From Paramacrobiotus metropolitanus (lineage: Eukaryota > Tardigrada > Eutardigrada > Parachela > Macrobiotidae), in assembly GCF_019649055.1 (NCBI RefSeq), contig NW_026570350.1:1-64000 (forward strand): a DNA stretch of 64,000 nucleotides, in the 5' to 3' direction. The position numbers and the translations under genes are program-made. Shown one piece after another: positions 58,136 through 64,000 of this stretch (position 1 is its first letter; every line of letters begins with the position of its first letter). Below the pieces are notes generated by a model that worked only from the letters and a program-made list of their open reading frames with translations, was not told the origin of the DNA and made no database searches.

Positions 58136-60057
58136 TCAGGATTGGCGTGGTTGCACCGTGATGAGAGCCGTCTGCACAATCCACTCGTGCAAACCGGCAT
58201 GCGGCCGGAACCAGCACTCCGCCTGACCTCTGTCATTGGCGACGGTGAGATGCGGAACGAAGTAAGTGAGGGAGACCGGACTAACGAAGGCACGATTGAG
58301 GAACTTGGCCGATTCATAAGCTTCCACATTCTCTGCGGGGAGCGGCCGTGAGGATGGCCGAACCGAGTAGGGCGCTTCCGCCGGCAGAGTCAGCAATCGG
58401 CCCTTGTGGCGCACCATCACATGGTTCAGGGTAAAATTATTCTTGACCGCTTCCGGAGACAGTGGCAGACGCAGCTGGCAGGTCAGCGTCAAAGTGTCGC
58501 CTTCGGTGAGCAGTTGGTTGGGCATCGGAGTGTGGAAAACCTAAAATAATCCAAAAAGCCTACGAAAACCAAAGAAAACTGAGAAAACCTAAGAACATCG
58601 AAAGGTATATAAGAAAATCTAAGCAAACCTAAGAAAACCAAGGAAATATTAAAAAACAGAGAAAGCGAAAAAACCTAAGATGTAATCACAAGAACAATTA
58701 GAAATCTAAGGAAGCTAAAAATCTAAAAAACTTAAGAAACGTAAAGATACAAGAAAATAAAAATATATCGACAAATGTGAAAATCTTTGGAAATCTACAA
58801 AATATAAGAATAAATACGAAATTAAGGATAAATGTAGACTAATAAAAAATTCTAAGAAAGTCTGCAAAACCTACAAAACCATAGAAAGCTAAAAAGTTTA
58901 GAAAACTTGAAAAACTTGAGAAATAAGAAATCAAGAAACATTCTTAAAAATCTAAGATTTAAGAGCCATGAGAAAACCAGAAATCTGAAAAACCGAAGAA
59001 AATCATGGAACGCTAAGAAATATCGAACGCTAAAAATCGTACTCGTAAGAAGTTTCAAAATTTATACACGCAACCAAAAGTAAAATTAAAAAGACTTATC
59101 TGTAGGTAGCCCTTATTTTTGGATTGAAAAAAGTGGAAATCGGGCTGTACATAATTCCGCGGTTGTTTAAAAATTTAACAACAAAAGCAAACACAGTGTG
59201 CAACAGGAACACTTCCAATGCGCATAAATCGCAAGCAATGGGTTCGAATTTCGAACAGAGAAGCGCTAGCTTGCGAGAATATGCATTTAAACGAAACTTT
59301 CAACTTATGTTAATGATTAATCCAACACTAAATCTGACAAACCTGGCTGGCGCGCGTGACCTTTGGCAGCAGCGAGTAGCGTTTAATGGGGAGGTTGTTG
59401 ACCGTGTCCAGGCAGGTCACCGCGCCGCTGGCCAGGAAAGAGACATTGCGAATATGGAAGAACAAGACATTGTACAGGTGGCTGAAGGAATACTCTTGCC
59501 CGTCCTCCACCGGCACCGGCTGGCCGCGCTCGAAGACGACACGCTCCCGGTGCAGCCAGGACACTTCGTGCCAGTCTTTGCCGTGTGGCAGCTGACAAAC
59601 GAGCGTCACGTTGTCCCCCAGGGGTGGTCGCTCCAGCCCTTCTGGGGAGTATGCCCCTTCCCCACGGTGATCAAACTGCAAGACCACCAGATCGTCCTGC
59701 CGCGGCTGGCGCAGTCCTTCCTCCATGATTTTACTCACTGTTAAGAATTTGCCAATGTATAATAACTGAAAACCAAGCTTTTTCAGCTTTTTTTCCTCAA
59801 GCCGTTGAATCAAAAGTTTTTACAGTTATTGTAAAGTCACACGATGGTCTGATCAATGTGTTGAATCCACCCGTTAGGCCTAACGGCGGGCCCCAGTAAA
59901 GGTTTGTTAACTGTTGGCAGGCTGTTGCTAATTGATACAAAGTACTTTAACTGTAGCACTCGGTGCAAATTAATGTAGCTGCCTTGAGCTGCACCACAGA
60001 GTCTAGCTTACAGTTACCGTACATCAAATTAATGCACAATAACACAAACTGCTCCAT
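58136..60057 (-). CDS. Small two-immunoglobulin-domain protein, probably secreted
   Basis: Exons on the minus strand: 60057-60012 (provisional), 59737-59343, 58540-58136. Phases agree (1, then 0) and give 281 residues. Exon 1 supplies a short hydrophobic start, MEQFVLLCINLMYGN, that could act as a signal peptide. Exon 2 holds one Ig domain: C63 in NVTLVCQL, W76 in EVSWLHR and C124 in ASGAVTC. Exon 3 holds a second: C168 in LTLTCQL and C256 in QAECWF. This domain lacks the core Trp (HVMVRHKGR). No transmembrane segment or GPI signal is visible. Ig-fold proteins of this size serve in adhesion or immunity, but no orthologue is recognised. The GC-rich exons stand out from AT-rich flanks. Intron 2 (58541-59342) is largely CTAAGAAA satellite. 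The two Ig exons are well supported; exon 1 is inferred from splice phase. Confidence 0.6.
58545..59060. repeat. CTAAGAAA-type satellite in an Ig-gene intron
   Basis: Degenerate CCTAAGAAAACC words fill most of the intron between the two Ig-domain exons. The same family as 41560-42200 but more diverged. Confidence 0.75.
59868..59887. repeat. 16-bp perfect palindrome
   Basis: CCGTTAGGCCTAACGG lies in the intron after the proposed first exon of the Ig gene. It may be a site for a dimeric binding protein or chance. Confidence 0.5.
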
Positions 60058-60436
60058 GTCAGATGTAACGTATGCGATGCCCGACAGGATGAAGGCAAAG
60101 GGTGAGCCTGACAGTGATGGAACTTCATCGGTAGGGTTTAAAATCTGGCCCTGGTGCCTGCCAATGGCATTGTCAGTGGTATGGCACACAATAAAACAAA
60201 ATCTGGAGGATGCCAGATAAAATGGGATACTGCGCCCAAGGCGGTTTAAAAATATCTGTATTGTTGGTTTTCCTTTTGAGGAGCTCGCTTTTAAAAGCTT
60301 GCATTAACTTCCTTATAATTATACCGCTTTCCAGTTTTCATTTATACTACATGCTACGAATGTACCTGAGTGGAGGCGGAAATACTTACCTTTACAACTA
60401 CCAATTGCACAACCGTTTAAAGTCTGTACAAGAACT

Positions 60437-61041
60437 AGAGCCCTGCGCGAGCGTCAAATGTTTGGCTCACGCTCGCTCGTGTCATTTTAACTATTGTAAA
60501 ATTTTTCTCAGCTCGCTCGTGCTGAATCGTCTGCTCGCTCGCTCGGCTCGTGTCCAGATTTCTTATTGCTCGGATCGCTCGGCTCGTAGACAATTTCAAA
60601 TTTTTCTGCTCAGACCGCTCGCGAGCAAAAGTTATATGCGGATTAATTGTACAAACGTACTTTGGTATTTTTATGGCAGCACCGCTGCATGAATTTAAAC
60701 CAGTTTATTTCGCGCGAAGCCAACGCGCATTTTTACAGGAAAATCGCCAGAAATTATGTAAAAAATAGTACGAGACAGCTTATTTCGCGCGAAGCGCGAA
60801 GTCAACGCCCATTTTTGAAAGTAAATCGTTAGAAATTCTATAAAAAATATTACGGGACAGAAAGCAGTGCTCAGCTCGCTCGTGAACTCTGGCTGCCGCT
60901 CGCTCGGCTCGCTGGCCCATCGATAAACGACCGCTCGGCTCGACTCGGCTCGCGCCAGCAGCGGTAAAAGCTCGCTCATTCGGCTCGCGAGCCGCGAGCG
61001 CTCACGAGCCGAGCCGAGGCTCGGCGCGCGCGCAGGGCTCT
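60437..61041. mobile_element. hAT-like MITE of GCTCGCTCG repeats
   Basis: The ends are AGAGCCCTGCGCGAGCG (left) and CGCGCGCAGGGCTCT (right). The word CAAGAAC occurs in both flanks within a few bases of the ends (60430 and 61047), a possible target duplication. The interior is dominated by GCTCGCTCGGCTCG words in both orientations and a repeated TTATTTCGCGCGAAG block (60705, 60780). CAGGG-type ends fit hAT non-autonomous elements. Confidence 0.6.
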
Positions 61042-62030
61042 AAGTCAAGAACCTTACAAGTGCTGCGCGCATCACTAAATTTCATGTCCTCAGTCCTCAG
61101 AACATAAAAATGCAAAGCCGAAAACTGCCGGTCATTAAGAAAAATGTCAAAAGTAATACCTAAACGCTGGCATTTTTGTACAGCATAATTTGACATAACA
61201 AGCGATCAGTTGGAACCAACGGAGTACCTAAAGGATAATATGTCTTGCCCGTTTTGCATAACGCTTGTCGTAGCGGTATTAAAGGCCTTAGAAGAGCGCG
61301 ATTTGAATTACATGTATTTCTCTGTTCTCAACGCAGTTCCTTATCATCAGCCGGCAACCAGCAGCGTTGCATAGCTCATTGCGCAGAGAGACACAACATG
61401 AGTACGAGTAGCTGTTATTTTTACCGCACCGCATCCATGAGAACAATGCCGGAACTTCAGCGTAGCAAAATGGCGTATAGGCGAATCGCTGCAAAAGTTG
61501 CATTCCCCAAAGGATAATCAACGAGAGTAGTAAGACTCGTGGTTTATTACGATATCTGCTAACCTATTTTGCTGCATGTGGTTTACTGTACTTTCATGAA
61601 ATCTGCTGTAGCAATCCATAATAGCATTTTGTCGTATATAACAAACTAAAATTACTAGTAATCGAGCTGACAGTCCCTTTTTCTACAAGACAAGAAAGGT
61701 CCCATGCAAATGGTTCAGTGTTCAGTTGCTGGCGGTGGCTGACGTACGGGCAACACATTTTCATGATATATATATGGCCGCAGGTGACCTCGCTTCGTGC
61801 CGGTGGAATATTTTTATTTTGTTTTGTGCACATGAAGCAGAACTTTACTACGGTCTAATGGAATTTGCAGACAGGAGCTTAAAGCAAAGAAATCGAACTG
61901 CAATTTCCTGTTTTTACTGACCTTTCTTTATGTTTTCTCACTTGATTTTCGATGCTTGAATAAATCTTGCTGCGGCTGCGAATTATACGTTCTGGCGGTT
62001 GCCATATTTTACTGCGCGCCAAAAATCAGA
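61042..62030. other. Intergenic, nothing recognised
   Basis: Short ORFs on both strands without family motifs. Confidence 0.3.
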
Positions 62031-62034
62031 TGCA

Positions 62035-62320
62035 CCAGGTTTTATCGCTTGCCATGTGACTGGCAATGCCATTGGCAGGCACCACTCCGCACCAGTGCCA
62101 GGGTTTACACCGTACAAGCGGCTGTATTACAGAATTACTGGAGTATAAGCAGTACTTCAAGATTCTCGACGATACCGAACCCTTTCGGCAGGGGGTAAAA
62201 CATGGCAGTGGCACTTGCAGTGGCACTGCCAATGGTATGGCGAGCGATAAAAGCTGGAGACTGTGGCAACTGCAAGCGATAAAAGCTGGCAGATGCCACG
62301 TAAAATGTGGCACCACGTAC
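62035..62320. repeat. GCCAGTGGCA-family foldback repeat
   Basis: CGCTTGCCATGTGACTGGCA at 62046 and GGGTTTACACC at 62101 face inverted counterparts AAACATGGCAGTGGCACTTG (62197) and GGCAACTGCAAGCGATAAAAG (62264). The words match the long terminal repeats of 53490-55243, so this is a related or rearranged copy. A weaker relative lies at 60100-60190. Confidence 0.5.
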
Positions 62321-63680
62321 TGTATAAGAAGAAGATTCGGAATGCTTGGTCAACTTTATAATTTTTGAGCATGTGTCAGCAACGAATCTATCATGTGCAG
62401 CGATAACAGCACTGGCATTGCACGAAAGTGCATGAGTAATTGAGTATTAACGAGTTAAAGCTGGAACAAAAATTTCAAAAGGTATTTTGACGTCTGCAAA
62501 AAGCTCTACAATAAATAAGATGGTAAGGCATGTTAAAAATGCGATCGCCACACATTCGTTGAAGGCGTGCCTCTGGAACAGGCTTTGTGGTTGAATGTGG
62601 CGTTAGTTATTATTTATTATATATACAATCCTAACTCCGCCGTTTCTTTTTCTCCCTTTTCCTCCAACACTGTCCGGCGCAGAATTTCGTTCGATAGCTT
62701 AAAAAACGGCTAAAATCCTGTAGTTTGTCCCTACAACTTTAGTTTTTCGATCTTCTTTTCCTTCGAATTACGAAACATGGCCAAAACGAATTTCGCTGAT
62801 TGGCTCATCAGAAAGTATTTATTAGTGGATAATGTGGATTGGCGGAAATGCGTATATTTTCGAACGGAAACTGCTGACACAGCGTGGCAAACTGGGACAT
62901 AAAAACTGCGGTACATCAGTAATCAGTAAAATTTAATACTCTTGTTTGTCGAAATTTCGTAATTGGCAGAGCGATAATGCAGTATGATTTCTTTGGCGGA
63001 AAGAAGAAAGGGAACCAGTATAGCGCAAATAACTGTACGGCAACGGATTACGTATAAACTACTAGGGAAGTGCACCGCTTTTTGCTAGCACTATTAGACC
63101 GAAGCGAAGCCGAAAACAGAGTTTTGCACAAAAATGCTTAGGTTATTTGATATGTGGTTTTATATGCAATAGCCATCAAAATAAAATAACAAAAAATTGC
63201 AAGCGCTGGCACTCTACTGATTAATCGAAGAGTGGTGTTTCGGTACTCTTCCATTTCTCCATGAAGTCATTTCAGCACATGTAATAAATTTCATTATGCG
63301 GACATTCACTCGCGGCATCAGGCTGGACTTTCGTTATACCGTTGTTGCTTATATGATTCCGTAAAGGCGTAAACTAGATAATAGTTCTATCGATAATTTT
63401 ATCAACTAATTCTTTTAGCAGAAATGTTTTTCCTTTAATACAAAACAAAGCTCTGTACTCAGTATTGAAAACAAAAAAGTAATACTTAGAATTAATAAGG
63501 AATAATATATCTACTATTAGAAATAAACAAACTATAATAATAATGAATAATAATACTGATAATAATGAAAATCAGTATTTATAATAATTGCCTCGAAAAC
63601 CGATTGCTCAGTTAGCACGCGTGATCACCAAATGCAAAATACATGTCAAATTAAAAACATTTTAGCAAGTGGACGCACTT
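62321..63680. other. AT-rich intergenic DNA
   Basis: Includes a 61-codon minus-strand ORF at 62916-62731 of unknown nature and a low-complexity ATAATAAT tract around 63520-63590. No gene is supported. Confidence 0.3.
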
Positions 63681-63688
63681 ACTCATTG

Positions 63689-63885
63689 TTTCAGACGGAA
63701 ATTTCGGCATTCTGATGGCTTTTTAAAATAAAGTCAATTCGGCAAGAGAAAGTTTAGCATGCGGACCGAGCAGCAATAACTCATGTTTCAAACGGGAATT
63801 TCGGCATTCTACGAGTAGTGGTTTTGTAAAATAAAATTAATTCGGCAAGGGAAATTGTAGCATGCGGACACAGCAGCACAAAATT
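63689..63885. repeat. Tandem duplication, ~95-bp unit
   Basis: The unit starting at 63689 (TGTTTCAGACGGAAATTTCG) repeats at 63784 (TGTTTCAAACGGGAATTTCG). Both copies continue with CGGCATTCT, AATTCGGCAAG and TAGCATGCGGAC. Confidence 0.8.
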
Positions 63886-63907
63886 TTGGCCGGTTGAACA
63901 GAGTTAA

Positions 63908-64000
63908 GGATTTTCGCCGGCTAGAAAAAGAGGGAGGGGTTTTCGACGGTAAGCACGGGGGCAGGGATTTTCGCCGGTTAGACAGAGGGTAGGGATTTTC
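63908..64000. repeat. ~28-bp tandem repeat running off the window end
   Basis: GGATTTTCGCCGG-type words at 63908, 63937, 63964 and 63992 (GGGATTTTCGCCGGTTAGAC consensus). The array continues beyond the window. Confidence 0.8.

Noticed and set aside
60695-60979. 94-codon minus-strand ORF (SELLPLLARAESSRAV and on)
   Set aside because: It lies wholly within the GCTCGCTCG-rich MITE and reads its repeats.

Overview
This is a eukaryotic (metazoan) window: genes are split by introns with consistent GT-AG borders, and most of the DNA is intergenic or repeat-derived. The one gene with a clear orthologue is a retinoid X receptor (RXR/USP). Its DNA-binding domain carries the TYACRE signature seen in arthropod USP rather than the TYTCRD of vertebrates. 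That, with small introns and an invertebrate-style mix of mobile DNA, suggests an ecdysozoan micro-invertebrate. A tardigrade is possible, but the sequence does not prove it.

Layout. 1-5.9 kb: a two-exon THAP zinc-finger gene followed by two copies of a foldback MITE. 6.4-14.2 kb: the RXR gene, six coding exons, with a Tc1/mariner-like element in its last intron. 15-24.2 kb: a relic coding region, a broken tyrosine-recombinase (DIRS-type) retrotransposon, inverted repeats and fragments of a dispersed repeat. 24.26-34.22 kb: a ~10-kb DNA transposon that looks complete. 35.5-48.1 kb: arrays of related repeat units, CTAAGAAAC satellite and a decayed Helitron-like protein. 48-64 kb: unrecognised ORFs, several TIR elements, a small two-Ig-domain gene and tandem repeats running to the window end.

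The main finding is the 24,262-34,223 element. It has matching terminal inverted repeats, an 11/12 direct repeat at its borders, and inverted arrays of the same 84-bp unit just inside each end. On the minus strand it carries a multi-exon KDZ-type (Kyakuja-Dileera-Zisupton) transposase. Divergently on the plus strand it carries an 11-exon gene whose exons join in phase into a 795-residue protein, with a P-loop ATPase core of SF3/AAA+ type and a C-terminal C4HC3 PHD finger. Both genes read without breaks in the chosen exon models. The likely arrangement is a transposase acting on the 84-bp arrays with an ATPase/chromatin-reader partner. The pairing is seen in the sequence; the cooperation is inferred.

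All exon borders were placed by eye from reading frame, splice consensus and phase. Family names come from motif recognition, not from a database search.
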